This document shows positions 25,501 to 40,500 of a stretch of DNA of 64,000 nt, piece by piece (the stretch's first letter is position 1; each line of letters opens with the position of its first letter). This DNA comes from Larus michahellis. Lineage: Eukaryota > Chordata > Aves > Charadriiformes > Laridae. The notes below the pieces were generated by a model, which was given only the letters and a program-made list of their open reading frames with translations, was not told where the DNA came from and did no database searches. The translations under genes and the position numbers were made by a program. The stretch is from contig NC_133901.1 of the NCBI RefSeq assembly GCF_964199755.1, positions 50,875,324 through 50,939,323 on the forward strand, given 5' to 3'.

Positions 25501-28500
25501 ACTCCGATGAACCAGGTGGCCTGTGGGGGACCTGCTGTGCAGGGGGACTTTCTGCCAGAGGTCACTCATCAATCAGACCTGTCCCCCTGTTTCAAAAACT
25601 TCACAGGTCACTTGGAATGAATAGAAGCAAGCTGTAAAAATGTCAAGTGGCCTCTCTACTTGGAAATCCATTTCCTCTTTAGTTCACCCAACTATATCCA
25701 TCAGTAAACAATCAATCTCCCTCTCATTCCGCCTCAACTGCCTGAAAAGAGCTATAATTATCTCCTCCTCTTCTGAAACATACGTATTAAAGCAATGAAT
25801 GCCTCTTCAGTCAGAGTCCTTGAACCCTGTTATCTTTCTCTCAGCATCTATTTTATATGGATTTATCATTACCAGCTGCAACTATGGATGATCCATAACA
25901 TTTTTGGTCACATTGTATTACCGAACTATCATCTGGAGGAACTTCACGCAACTATCAGTGAGACTGGAGAGCATCTTGGAGCCAAACGATCCAAGAACTT
26001 CGTGCTTCAAAATTTCAAGCAAATCAAATTGTATCTATACTCTCATGAAATCCACATGCATTTCAGTTCCCCAGATGGATAAATTGAAATTTTGAGGATT
26101 GGGTCTATCATGCAAATACTCAGTTACCACACGGGAGTGTGTTCCTCTGCAAACATGAATTTTTCAGTCACAATTTGTCCTGGTTTCAGCTGGGATAGAG
26201 TTAATTTTCTTCCCAGTAGCTGCTGTGTTTTGGATTTAGTATGAGAATAATGTTGATAACACATACTGTGTTAGTTGTCACTGAGTAACATTTGAATTAA
26301 GTCAAGGACTTTTTCCAGCTTCGCATAGAAGCTGAGAGAGAACATAAACAGGACAAGCTGACTAAAGGAATATTCCATACCACAGATGTCATGCTCAGTA
26401 TATACATGGGGGTTAGCCAGGGGGCAGGGATCTGCGATCGCTGCTCGGGAGAGGCTGGGCAATTGATCACTGGGTGGTGAGAGCATTTATTTTGTATATT
26501 CTTTTACCATTATTATTATTATTTTCTCTTCCGTTACTGTGCTATTAAACTGTCTTTATCTCAAACAGAGGTTTTTTTCCCCCCTCCTTTTTTTCTCTAA
26601 CCTACCTGGGGGGGGGGGTGGGGGAGCAGCGGGGAAGGAGTGAGTGGATGCATGGTCCTAATTGCTACCTGGGGTTAAACTACGACACAATTCCAGTTAA
26701 AAAAACAAACAAAAAAACAAAGCACCAAACCAACATTTCTATGACAGTGATTTTCAAGCCTTCACAAGTTTCTGCTGTTGTAGATAGAGGTTGTAACTGA
26801 TGCACTGAAGACACAAGACCTTTCCATTAGCTCCCCTTAGAAATTCCTAGGCTCATGAGTGTCCTAGTTGTTTAGGAGAAGCCCTTGCTCAGATTGGGCA
26901 CCCCACAGTACAGCAGCATGCTCACAGACTAGTTTTGCTTGAAAGGCATTGGGAAGGCAGATTGTCTGCAGGAACCTGGTGCCAAGCAGCACCCCTGCCA
27001 TCGCCAGGACTGGCATCAGGTCTTCAACAGGCCTGTGAAGCACAAGGAAGCAGGGAGATCCTCAGCACATGGAAGTCCATAGCAAAGCTATGTGGAGATA
27101 GATTTCCCTCCCAGAGGGTCAATTTGTAGTGGTTGCTGGGTTTTTTTGGGGTAGGGGTTGTTTGTTTGTGGGTTGTTTTCTTTTGGGTTTTTTGGCAGCG
27201 TAAGAGTAATCCAGGTCTAAATATTGTGGTCCAGTCCATGTAATGGCTCCCTGTGCCCGCAGGGCTGTGCAAGGAACAGCCATTGCCCAGCTAGGAAAGT
27301 AACCCAGCTCCTGCGGCTCTGGGTGGGGGCCAGCTGGTGGGCTAGTGCTGAGAAAGAGGTGCCGGTACAGCCCCACCACCCAGCTCCACCCCTCAGCACA
27401 TATAGGGGAAGAGTCAGCAGCAAAAAATGCCTATTGTTTCAGAAAGGAAGTGACCCCTTTTCTCTTAAATGCTGGGAAATCAAGACCTCATCATTGGTGA
27501 GAAAAAAAATCCCCTCTTCACAGTGAAAGGGAAATACCACCTGAGCTGTACTGCCAGCAGTGTCGCAGTAAGAGGACTAAAGGGAGACTTTTTGTAAAGG
27601 AAGGAAGGAAAATGAGGGAATGCAAGGACTGAATAGGAGAGGCAGCCTTTCATTTCTAGGTCATGAGTTTGACTTCAGCTCACTAGTTCCTGCTGCCTGA
27701 TGATTCTTCAAAAGCTGATGATCATCTCTTAGTCTGTACTTGGAGGCCACAGCCCCATCACAGAACCTGTCCTGCATGGCACAGGATTTAATCCTTGGCA
27801 CAGCTGGAGAGGATTGACTGGGCAGGCTGTGCGGCTGCTCTGTGGGATGCCGAAAAACCACTTCTGGGGCTTCCATGTACATCTGGCCCCTGTGCTTAGG
27901 GATAATCGTAGTGGTAGGAATGATGGGGTTTGACTTAGGTCTTCCTTTGCAGGGCAGCTGTGCAAAATCCCTGCTACTTCAGCAATCCAAGTCATTGGTG
28001 ATGCCCTTTATTTCTGGTGCTCTGTTCCTGTGGCACACTACAGTTGGAAAGTACTGGCCTTATGGGCTTAAATCTAGAGGGTGTTGCATGTCTTGCGGTA
28101 GATGGGAACGGGGAGGGGAACAGGCACTCTGAGCATCTCTGGACGGATCACCTTATGCCTCTCTCCAAGACTGCCACCCTACGTAACCCTGCCAGCACCA
28201 CCCACCATAGGTGGGTTTGCTGTGCACATGAACCTTGCAGCGGCTTTGGGGACAAGAAGAGGGCTGCCATGGCTCTAATGCTGCTACCCTTTGTAACACA
28301 ACGGCAGACGGAGACAAGCAAAGCCTTGGCTCCAGTTGTGCCAGTCATTGCACACCTGTTTAACAGTGAGTCTCCCCCATGCCAAGCAGCCTACAAATCA
28401 GCATGAACATTTTGAGAAGACAGGTAGGCACAGACCAGAGGGAGGAAAGCAGCACAGGGCACTCATCCTGCTTCGAGCCTGGCCTATTCCCACCACCAGT

Positions 28501-31500
28501 ACTTCCATCAGCCAGATGTATCAGAAGACCATGTGCTATGATACTTGAGTCAGTGCATCAGAGGCCAAAGACCCCTCTCAGGGACGCAGCAGAGCTTAAC
28601 AGGGCTTGCACCGAAGGAATTGCCAGTGGAACACAGCTTTGAGCCATGGGCATAGAGGCAAAAAAGAAAAAACTGGACCTGGATTTCAGTGCTTTGGAGT
28701 ATAGGGATTTGAATACAGACTTCAGCCTGGTTTACTAGAAAGGTGGGAGCTTTTGCAGGAATTGGGCCTGGGCAGGGACTGGGAACACGTAGGAGTTTTG
28801 CCTGGGCTGTTGTTTGAGTGCGTCTCAATGCAACTCTCAAAGAAACTGCTTAAAAGCAATTTCATATTTAGATATTCTCTCTCCTTCCTCAGGTCAGAAA
28901 TCTCTATATTAACACACTAGGCTGTGCACTGGCAGCTCCTAGTTATTGTGCATCAGGAAAAATACACTTGGACTTAAAACTCCAAGGAAAGGAAAGCCTT
29001 AGGACAGCAGCTGATGAGACCGTATCCACCTTTGAAGGATTTAAGTTTCTCAGCTAGGTTTTGCTAACTGCCAACAGACAAGTATCCTACAAAGCAATTT
29101 GGAAAGGAAACGAAGTAAAGCAAAGTTCTAGAGACTTAGCTGGGACACATCAATTCCTTTCACTTCCTACTAATTACCTTCAGATATCAGCTAGTTCACT
29201 GTTATCACCTCCCTATGAGATGGGAAGCAGTCTTATTCTCCAACTGTACAGGCACAGGAAGTCCAGCAACTCGCACAAGGTTACACATAATCAGTCACCC
29301 TCAGTTACAGCTTCTATTACAACCCAGGGAACCCTGTTTATCTCTAGTGTGGTTACAGAGCCATATAACCCTTTGAGAAGGCTACTAGCCAAGTAGCACA
29401 ATTCAACCCAAGACAATGTTTGACCTGGACATGTGTTGCCGAAGATGCTGCGGGAAGCTATACCGCTTCCTAAGCATAGACGCACAACTCCAGTTCCTCC
29501 CCTGCTGCCATACCAGTGTCCCAGCCAGCTGCCTGAAAGCAGCATCTGCCCATACCTCACCCCCACCCCAGAAGGGGTGTGGAAAATCAGTCCAGGGGAA
29601 AGGACACAAAACCCAACAATAACAAAAAAACCCTCTTGGCTGATTTCCCAGGAGCAGCAGTGTCAAACCTGGCTGGCTTCCAGCACAAGTAAATACATCT
29701 TACCAACCTTCATGCCGCCGTTCAGCTCTCTGGAGCTCTTCACACCTCCCGTCAGAAGCCTGCGCGCAGCACTGTAACCAGACCCCTGCAGCACGCTCCC
29801 TCCAGCGCCAGGCAGGCCGCCGTCTTCCCCGCTTTGCTCTGGGCCCCTGGTACTGTTGTACTGAGCACTCGCAGGCCAAGTCCTCAGCCAGAATTAGCTA
29901 ACAAAATTCTGTTAGGGGCCCTGGTAATGAGCTAATTTATAGCAGCTGAGGGTCTGGATAACTTTTTTTTTTTTTTTTGGTAATTACACAGATGAGCTTT
30001 AATTGCACCAGTCTGGTGTTTGCTAGCAATACGCTTGGAAGAGCTGAGCGTTTTTGTATGCCTCTTTCAAGATCTGTAGCAGAAACAATATGCTTGTTGG
30101 AAGCCCTGTGGTTTAGATTCCATAACCCGGTTCACAGAGAGGAAGAAGAGACTGTTCCCTCAGTGAGGTGCAGCAAGAAAAACTTGAGTTTCAGGTCACT
30201 CACTGCCTTAATCATGGGAGATCTCTGCTGTAGCACAGATGACCTCATTGACCATGGGAAAGTGTCATTGAACGCGTGAGGATGAGGTGCCTAAGTGTGT
30301 TGCAAAATCCTGCCATCCTTTGCATCTGTTCTGGACTTGTGGTAGGGGATGATAACATTTTGCATCATCACAAGGGGCTGGGAGGATAAATCAGAAATGC
30401 TCAAACACTGTGGTTACTAGGACCTGCCAGTGCCGAGATCAATGGTTTGCAGCCTAGAACAGATAAACAAGAAATTGTTGTGAAACCATGCGATGTTGCT
30501 AGTGACCACAGGATGGGGAGAGCAAAGGACTCTGTTGTCCAGAGCACAGACCTTTCTCAGCACTGCGGTTGTTGGCATCAAGGGGACCCTCACGCAGAGG
30601 CTCAGAGATTTAATCTCATTTTTTATTTTTTCTACTCCAGCCAAGCCTTCTGGTACACATTGTAGCTTTTGTATTTATAAAAGATATGAATTAAAGCATC
30701 TGACATCTTCTGTAAGCAGCAAGACCTCATTTTAATATGCTGCTTCCTGATTTCAGACAAAGAAATATTTGTGTAGGCCAGGGTGAAACCGGTTAAGCAA
30801 GAAAAAAAGGGGCAGATTGAAAGAGAGAGAGAGAATCTCCAATCAAAGGAAAACATGGCATGATTAATAAGTGAAGGCAATCAGAGTCTGTGGGAAGGGA
30901 CTACCATTGCATATAGTAATTCCTGGTAAGAGTGACGGCTGTATGATTTGTTCTTAAAAAGAAAGTGCAGCAATGCTATTGCTCTCTGACTCTCAGTGGT
31001 TTTGTTGTGCCATCTGGGGTGGTGATGCCATCAGAAGAGCCTGTACGCCTTCTGTTTTTCATGCAGATAGAACACTTTGCCTCTTGCTGCCAAGAGGTGT
31101 TTGCAGCTGAGCAGGTCGATCCTCTTCACTCCAAACCAGTAATGTCTCAGCTCCACCTTCTCCTTCCAAGAGGATAGACCCTATTCCTGGTCCTCAGTTC
31201 AGGGTCCATCATGCTCATCCCAAGAGTGGGAGGGCTGTTACCCAGCCCAGCACAGGCAACTCCTCATGAGCTTTCCTGTGATATTTCCATGGGTAATGTC
31301 TTTCTCTTGTTCCCCACCACAGCAATGTACTGGTATTGTACTGCAGACTGGCACTGACTGCCCCAAATGTGGCTCTTCATAGTGGAGAGACCAAAGGAGG
31401 CCGTTGCAATTCTCTATATGATAAACAAGGTCTTCTGTAAGGGACTATAAGCACTACGTGCCCAAGTGACATAAAAAGCCCACCATATGGGATTATTTAT

Positions 31501-34500
31501 CACTGACAGCCCTTTTGAAACTCCAGTGTAAAATATTAAATCTCTGTCTGCCTATGGACAGTAAAGGGCACGTTTCAGTGCTTTCTCAAGGTCAAGAGAA
31601 ATTCTCAAGATCAAACAGAAGGAATTTAAATAAAAGAGAAAATGATTCATTTAATAGCTAGCTTGGCCTTAATGAGTAAAAGTCTCCCTTGTCTGTGGAC
31701 GTTGCGGAAAGCAAGCTGGAGGAGGGAAGGCTGGAAAACAGGTTATTTCTGAAATAGGGAGTTTTCTGGGTTACCGTGAAGGAGGGCTGCACAGCGGAGC
31801 CCTCCCCACTCTACTGCTAGCGGGGGGGTCCCAGGCTTCCCTGCCTACTTAGGGATAATTACCCTACCCTGAGCAAGCTTGTAAAGCAGCTGCTGGTTTG
31901 ATGTCAGGCAAAAACAAAGGAACTAGGAGAGGGAAATGAAAGGAAATGAAGTAGGAAGTAAGATATCCTGAAAAGTGTATGCATTGTAGCCCTCTGAGGT
32001 GTTCTGGGTCAGGCACTAATAAGGGAAGAGATACCAGAGAAACTGAAGTTTTTCACTGCAACAATTCCTGGTCCCAAATCCACAAACAGATGGATTTGGA
32101 GCTGAGATTTACAGTTTGCTAATGGGTGGATGCAGAGCTTTCACCCTCTTTCATATCAGAAGCAGAAGTCTGCCACTGTGAAATACTTGATTCAGAAAAA
32201 CAGTAAGAAAACCTAGGGGCAGATCTTCAACTCCTGTAGATCAGCCTTTCATCCAGAGACTGTTCTACCACATTACTGTGTGAAATAATTGTGATGTGAA
32301 AACAAGTCTTCTTTGTCGATGTGCAAAAAGCTCATGAACAAAGCTGCCCCCATCTCCTTTCTCTTCACAAAGAAGAGTTCATTTGAAGAAATTGCTTCAT
32401 AGCTAAAACCATACAGGGAGCGGAAAAGATCTACAGTGTCTTGTTTGCTTCTCCTATCAGTACTTGCTTTTTGTCACCTGTATGTGCACAGAGAATACTG
32501 CAGAGAACACCAAACAGTTTGCGAATTGCTTGTTGCAACCCAAAATTCACTTAAGCCTATGGAAAGAGATTTCATTTTACCCTTTTTTCCGCTGGTTTGG
32601 AATACATTTAATCAGAGGAAATATTTTAGCCTTAAATTAGTGTCTATCATGCTGAAAGAACATGTACTTCTCTGTGTCTATATGCAGGTGATCACTAAGA
32701 AGTTATCTGGCTATATGTGTTGTTTTCTGTCTGCTAAATCAGAACTCAGTGTGCATTTATGACTCCCCTGAAGGACTCTGGGGCTATGAAACACAACACT
32801 TCTGTGGCAGCAAAGCATACAAGAAAGCTTCACATAGCTCAAGAAACACAAATTAGGGCTTCCCTCCTCTACCACCTTACTATAGACAGTTTTACATTTC
32901 ACATCCCTCAGGGGATGCACCATACACTGAGTTTCGTAGCCTCCTGTGACCTTCTGCTTGTTCTCTTTTAAGCAGGTAAGAAGAGCCCACGTGCTGAGGA
33001 CAAAGTCGTGCTAACACATATGAAGATACTGAGCAATGAAGGAATTCAAAACCCAGGGTTAATCCCAGAGGCTCCAGCTGACACAGCCTGCACAGAAGAG
33101 TCCCATCTCCCCGGCACCAGCCTCCCACCGGACTGCCAGGGAAATCCCAATGCCGCAGCTGCCCTGGCAGATCCAGACTATGCAGATGCCCCAGCAAGCA
33201 CAGACTATGTAGCCACCCTGCCTGACCTCAGCACCTTTGAATCCAAGTGCAGACTTCACAGATTCTCCAAATTTGAATCCGAGGACTCAGGGGTTGAATT
33301 GCCAAGTGGGGCTAATTCTCCATCAACGCCGACGGGTTCAGAGAAGAGCTTTGTGCTTCACAGCAGAGACTCATTTTGTGACTCGGGCGTGCTTAGCACC
33401 TCTTCTTCTCCAGAAATTGACCATCTGATAATGAGAACATGTAAAGAGCGTGCCAGAAATGTCAGCCACCAAGATCCAGAGAGTGAAAAGCAAGCTGAGT
33501 ACTACAGTCAGGAGGCAGACGCTGTGCAGGGTCCTACAGCTTCCCTAGAAGACTTCAGCGTCCCTCAGGAAGAAAGTCATGGTGAACATTTTGACCAAAG
33601 CGAAAGGCAATCTCTGGAAAAGGAACCTACCCCAGAGACAGACGTTCCCAAGGAAAACACTCTTCCCACCCCACCTCCCATAGAAGAGCCAAAGACAATT
33701 ACTGACAATTTCCCGGAGAATTTTGGCAGCATGCAAGACCTTCAGATCCATGGTCATCAGCTGAAGAAGTACCCCACAAGTGACAGTCTGGATGAATACA
33801 TGGATGAATGCTGTAGACTGAGTGAGGTAAGAAACACCTAAAGCGAATCTAATAGCTAGGCCTGTCCAAATACCTCAGTCAGAGTTCAAGTCCTATCATC
33901 TGTCACAAACTAGGGCACATCTGAGTGAGTTAGAAAATCTCCCCTGAAACTGTTGTAAGCAAGAGATCTTGACAATTGATTTTTAAGAGTGGGGTAAGGA
34001 TGACTAATGGCTTATGGAGATCTGATGTTTCAAAAAGCCCTAGACTAGAGGATGGACTTGATTCTGGTCTTAAAATGAAGATTATGAAGTTAATCATCTT
34101 CCTCTGATACATGGGATGGGGATCAGAGCATAGTTTCTTTTTCAAGGTCAGGTTATTCCTGTTCCTGGGAACAGCTGGACTGCTGTTGGGGCACTGAAGT
34201 TTGGAAAGAACTTGTCTAAGGGGCAGCTCATTCCTGTCCAGGCCTGTCCTGTCCTCTTGAACCAGCTCTCTCAAATAATGAGTGAGCAGGGAACTAATGC
34301 ACAAATTCGAATCTTTGCTGGGCTGGGGATGGAGATCCCATTTTAACCCTCTAGCACAGCTGTGATGTAAATAATATTTTCAGCAGCTTGTCCTACACTT
34401 TCCCCCTTGCTGGGTACACTGTCCGACTGACAGGAGAATAAAAAGCCCTTCTGTGCACCTTCTCCCATAGTGGATGCTGGCAAGCGCTCATCCCAGTGCT

Positions 34501-37500
34501 TTGCCTGAAGCGCCACACTGCCGATCGCTGCCTTGCCTGCCTGCTGCAGTGGCCTCCATGAACCAGTGACAGAAAGATCTAACTGGGGAGCTGATTCTTG
34601 ATAGAGAGATGGACCAAAAAGCCCCACGAGCAAAAGGAAAGGAGGGGGGGGGCTAGATGAAGAGGGTCACACAGACACAGCAAAAATATCAAAGAAATAT
34701 CAGATTTCTTTTTGGGGCATTCATTGTGGTAATAGTGATGAATTGGAACGGGAGATGGGTGGGAGGAAGCCAAGTGACAAGTGCTGTGTAGGTAATTTCA
34801 CCATGACCTTTCTGCCCAGGCCCTGAGCCATCAGGCAATGGCCTTCCTCTCCAGCACATCAAACCCTCCCGAGCAGCGAGGAAGGTCAGAGATGGCCCAT
34901 CTTTGTAAACCTTGCATATCGAGACAGCACAAGCACCACACAGTCCAACACAGCAACCCCTTCCTCGCCAGAGCTCTCTCACACACGGCAGAAGAGAGAT
35001 GTCTATTTTGCATGGTTCCCAAACAGACAGCAACCTGGCCTTTTGGCAGGGAGTTCAAAAAAGGAATGGAGCAGGAGAGTTTGAATACAAGGACACTTTA
35101 TAAAAAGTTACCTAAATTCTCTGTTGCGCTCCAGAGGGTTTGCAGCCAGCTTGGTCGTGTCTGACAGCTCTGGCTGCCCATGAAATTCCTTTAAATCCTT
35201 TGTGAAATGGAGCCTCAGTTTCCCAAATGAGAACATTTAAATAAACAAGAGAATAAATTAGAAAGAAGCTGAAGAGGAAATGAAGCTCTTGATGGCTTAT
35301 CTCCCCTCCTTTTTAATATCCTCACTGGCTGAGTGCTAAAGCTCTGTGCCCCAGAGCACTTTTCTTTGTTTGTTTTTCGAGCTGTATAAATACAGCTGTG
35401 ACCTAGATGCTGGAGAAGTTTGCCCCTCTCCACAGAGCACCTCCAGGCATGTCAAGAGCAGCACTCTTCAAACTGCTGGGATGCCAGGTAGCAAGAAATG
35501 CCCCCAGCTGGTGCAGAGCCCCAGTGCTGGTGCTACGCTGTGTGCCACAGCGCACAGGGACATCCTCTGCCATGGGGCAGAGCCTTCTACTTGGCCCTGC
35601 CCCCCCCAGACCTGCACAAGGCTGACTTGTCCTCACTGTTGTACAACAGAGGCAGGACAGAGTGAGACCCACTCAGAAACAATGTCCAGATGATCATTTG
35701 CCCATAGAGCTGATGGGCGCATCTTGGTTCACCCCAGCTGAGGCTCTGCTTCAGGCTTACTCTGTGGTTTTCACATTTGCCCATAACCTGTCCAAGATAG
35801 AACATGGTACTTAGGAGCCATCTGGCCTGATATTATCTCAGGGACTCAGATACCCCTGTAAATGCACTCAATGTTGTCTGAAAGATAGCAAGCTAGTTCA
35901 GGGTATTCCCACTCTGCTTGGCAAAAAACATGGCAAACCAAATTGTTCCATCGAATCAGTTCCCGCTGCACTAAATTCATATTGCTAGAGATGCAAGAGT
36001 GCTTACCCTGGCTTGTATTTAATGCCAGGTGAGAGCATTATTTAATTATAGGTGACAGCAACTTCCTCAGTCCTGTGGCTGGTTTTGGGAATACAACTTG
36101 CAAGTAACAGGAGAGCAGTTGAGTTTCCCTAGCCCAGCTGGCTGTGGCAATGCCAACAGCACTGTGCTTACTGGCACACCACAGCCGAGCAAGGATTCAG
36201 TCTCTGGATGAGGATGTCCCTTGATGTCCTCCCAGCCTCTCTCACTGCTGAGGCCACTTCCAAGAGAACAGGAAGGAAACTGCCGAAAAAGAGAGACTGA
36301 AAAATGACCAAATGTTTTGACCATTTGGATTCATTTGGTGGATGGTTTTGGCTGAAAATATACATCAAATTGTTTCAGTCTGGCGTTTCTTAAACAAAGA
36401 TTTCTGATCTTTTGTTTTGAACTGTCATTATTTTGAAATTTGCCTACATTTAGAAAGATGAAAGAAAGTGGAAGCTGTCAAACAACAAGTAAAAGAACTT
36501 TGAAGCCTAAATAAAAGCATTTCCTTTTAAGCCAAATTAAGTGTTTGGGGTCAGTTTGAAGATACATAGCTTTTGATGCTTTTGCTTTGCAAACACTTCC
36601 TCACGCTCCATAAAGTTTACATTTAAAGTCAGCCCATACCCCTAGAAGAAATGAGAGGGTGGGAGCATTGTCGTCATTAAATGAAAAAAAACCAAAACAA
36701 ACCCACCATTATCCACACAGTGCTAATTATTCTGGGCAAAAGTAGTCAAAATACATCTCTGCAGAGAGTGGTATGGTTCAGGGGAAGGATAGGGCAACCT
36801 GTGATGGTCAGCCCCATAGCCTGTGCGTGCCGCTTGGAGGAAACCAGAAGCTATCAGTAAGCACAGCCCCTCCTGGACAGCAGGGTGGAGCCGTGAAAAA
36901 TATACAGCACGATCCCTCTCTTTCCTGTTATTCACAAGCCTTTCGGTGCTGTCAGCTTCCAGTGACAAATGCTTCCCACTCAGCCTGTGGCGTCACTAAT
37001 CAGTTGCTCCAAGCCCACGGTGGGAGGATTGTAATTACATTCCATGGCTGTCGGTGCAGTGACCATGCTGCCTCTGTACTGGCCATGTTAACGCAGCATG
37101 AGTGGGCAGTGAGGGATGTATGGGAGGATGGAGCATGGTACAACTCAAAACTATCCACAAGAGAAAGCAAAGAGCATTGCATGAAGTGCAGAAACCTAAG
37201 TCACTGCAAGAAACGTCAGTGGGCTCTTGTCTGAATGAAGACCTTTACCTGCAAGCTAGTCCTGCCCATCAGCTTTGGCTCCTGCTGCCAGGTCCAGCCC
37301 AGGACAGTTTTCCATTGAGCCCAATTGAAGAAAAACCCATCACATGCATCAAAGTAACATCATGGCTGCAATTAGTCAGGACAAAATGCTGATTAGATGG
37401 ATCAGAAATGCAGGTTTTGATTATACCTCAATTGGACAAGAGGTTTGAAAACAACCGTCTGTCTTGCAGCTCCCACTGAACTTCAAACCTTTGTAGTGCT

Positions 37501-40500
37501 CAGGTGCTGCAGCGCGCACGATGTTACACATTCACAGAGACAGAGGGACAGACTCCCACCTCTGCGACTCTGGTGGCTTCAGAGAAAAAAACGTAATTTT
37601 ATACCAGTCAAAATATTGACTGGAGGGCTCCAGATAAGCCAGAGTTCCCAGTGCAGATGCTGATCCTGTTTTTTTAAGCTTCCTAAGAAATCTGTGGGCC
37701 AGCACAATTGTGGTTTATTGCCAGCTGAGCAGGGATACATGTAAACCAGTCCCCAAAACTTACTTAGGTGAGCACTCACAAGGGCAGAGATCTCTTTTTA
37801 GCTCCATGGGTATAAAGTCAGTGTAGTGCACCTTAACTCTGCAGGGTCAAAACTGTAGTGGGAGTAACTCAGCATAATATGGCTGAGAGTCTTGGATTCC
37901 TTTTCTTCCAGCTGAGGGTCTGGTTCACTCTGATGTACCTGAAAGCAAAATCTGGCACCTGCTTGTGCATTACGTTGTTACTCTCCTAGCACAACTTTAA
38001 CCATCTGATTCATAAATTGTGTCTGTCTGATCCTCTGCATCTTTGCCTTCAAAAAAATAGGTGAGATGTTTTTCCTTCTTCATAGGTTTCATCAACTCAA
38101 AAATGGGTACATGGCTTTTGTTCCAATACCATTTGACAGTCCCCATGTGGGGAATGGGAAAAAATTCAGTCCTGTTAGGTGTGTGTTTTGGGAAGCTTCA
38201 ACTGGGAGGACAGAGGCTGGAAGAGACTCATCCTGGAAAATGTGTGCAGTTTTCCTATGGTTGCTCATCCTCCACTGCTAGCGTAAAACTCTCACAGGTG
38301 CTGAGAGGAAAATATTTAGACCAGAATGCGACAGAGCAGGTTCTATGCTGCAGGTGGCATGACCAGAAGATAGCAAGGGCTGTTTAGGTAATTCCAGTTT
38401 ATGGAAGAGAAAAAGTCCTGGAAGGGTCACTGGAGAGGCCCTCTTTGAGCAATTGTTTTGGGGGCAACCAGCTGAATTACACAAGTTTTCTGTATTGAAT
38501 GCCTGCTATCTCTGAGCAATCCTCATGCTAACTAGGGAAGCAAGGTGAAGTATCCCCCCCCTTAAAACCTTTTACCCTTGCATGCCGACCACAGAGGTGG
38601 CTGACCCTGCAGGGATGGGCAGGCACTATAGGCTCAGCCTGATTTGCCTTTTGCTCATTTGCACTCACTGGGATCACTTCAATAAAATGCAAATTAATTT
38701 CCTATTAAATAGCCCAAACTGCCTGCCCTGAGCAGCCTCTGAAGGATGGCTGTGAAACAGGGGCTTCCAGCACACATCCAGCATATTGGGTCCAACCTTC
38801 AGTCTGGTTTAGGTTCTCCACAAGAATAAATCCCCCTTGCCCCAAGGCCTGGACCAACTGCTCTACACCCTTTCCATCCCTTTTTTTTTTTTTCTTCTAG
38901 GGACTTATATTCTCAGGAGTTGGAAGTTCTCTCTAACTTCTGCTAAAAGCCAGATTTTCTCCATGCCTGCTCAAAACCCCTTTGTTTTCAAGTGCCTTCA
39001 GCCCTATGCACATGGCACTCGAAATCTGGGCCACCTTCCCTTCTCCTCCCCTGCCCGTTTTGCCCTATAAACCTAGCACCTGCAAACACAAAGCAGGACC
39101 TTAAGTGTTAAGCACTGGATAAATATGGAACACAAAGAGGGTCCCTGCCTGAAAGAGGTGACAGTCAAGAGCTTCCTGCTCTCTCCTCAATCCTGAGGTT
39201 ACAGCCAAATGTTTTACTTTATCCTCTTTTCCAAGAGCTCCTCTGTCCCTTGTAGTCTTCCCTTGTGTTTCTACAGCTATAAAATGGATTGAATTTGGCT
39301 CACTGTCTCCATAGGACAATATAGGCATGCCATCAGTCACTGGAACAGCAAACTGACAGAAAAGGAAGTTGTTAAATGTGCAAAAAGACGGTATGGAGTG
39401 GCAGAAAGCCTAATTTTCAAGGGGAATGAGGAGCTTTTGACTACCCATTTTGGGACAGCTTAAAAAAAAACACAGATTTTCAGAAGCTAATACTCATGTA
39501 CTTTCTGAAAAATCATGTTTCTGAAGCTGGGCACCCCAAAATCCCTAGCTGCTTTCAGGTATGTTGGTTATAATGCGTTTGATTCAAGTTTTTCCCAGCA
39601 GGCACCATGTGGACTTTGTTCTCCCTGTGAGTCCTGGGGCTGCCCCGTCCCACTGCACAGACACGCTGAGGGCTGTTTTATGGCCGAGTAACCTTTGTCT
39701 TGCCACCACTTCTGCAGGCTCTGCCCGAGAGGAAAATAAAAATCATGAATGTGAATGACTGGTTGGCTTGAAGTCACTGCAGTTTTTCATATGATTTCAT
39801 GTGACCTCTGTCCTGACCTCAGACACAAAAGCATCTGGACATAATAATACCTGTTTATAAATAACATTGTATCATCATTTGTTTAAAAAGAAGTAAATCC
39901 TAATGTTGATTATTTTTGAACACACCATGAGCTTTCTGACATAATGAAAATACAGGAAGAGTCCCAAGGCTGGCATTTCCCCAAAAATGTAGATTGTTGT
40001 GGGAAAGGAGACAGAGTAAGCTTCCTGCTTTTGTAGAGGAAACTTATTTTTTGAAGTAAGATAAACTTAGAGCACCGCTTTTGTAAAGATCGAGGCTTAT
40101 TTTACTTACTGATATCACACGCACATCGTCAGGCAGCGCCAAGGTGGAAGTGAGCCTCTGTATGCATTTGTTAGCACGCTCGGCAGAGTCCGCTTGCGGT
40201 GCAGGAGAGGACACTCGCTGCGCCTGGGGAAGTCCTGGGGCCAGAAACGGCGAGGCGCCGAGCAGGAGGCTGGGAAGCGCTGATGCCTGTCCTCTACCAC
40301 AGGATTACTGTCTGTCTCCAGCACTGAGCAGCTGTGAGACTCCGCAAGTCCTGGGTGGGGGGAGAGAGTGGTACAGAGTGTCCCGCCATAACCAGACAGC
40401 AAGCTTGATCCTGCAGACTTTCTTCAGGCATCTCTTAATGACTGAGAATGTAGCAGCAGGGACATAAGCTGGGATCTCCTAAACAACAGTGGAAAGATGT

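Larger units (their letters stand above)
22749..32975 (+). other. Intron 1 (about 10 kb)
   Basis: It runs from the exon 1b donor (or 22,501 for exon 1a) to the acceptor TTCTCTTTTAAGCAG. It contains a complete solo LTR (26,176-26,687), a GT-rich low-complexity tract (27,127-27,195), a GGAA tract near 27,597, a MIR-like relic near 29,195-29,335 and a T run near 29,961-29,978. I see no extra coding exon with compatible phase. Confidence 0.7.

Noticed and set aside
32436-32762. Plus-strand frame of 108 codons just upstream of exon 2
   Set aside because: It is hydrophobic at the start and resembles a signal peptide, but it has no donor in the right phase to join exon 2. It lies in intron 1.
35204-35240. 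Short 'cctcagtttcccaaatgagaac' like stretch reminiscent of a MIR/L2 tail
   Set aside because: It is too short and isolated to separate from chance.
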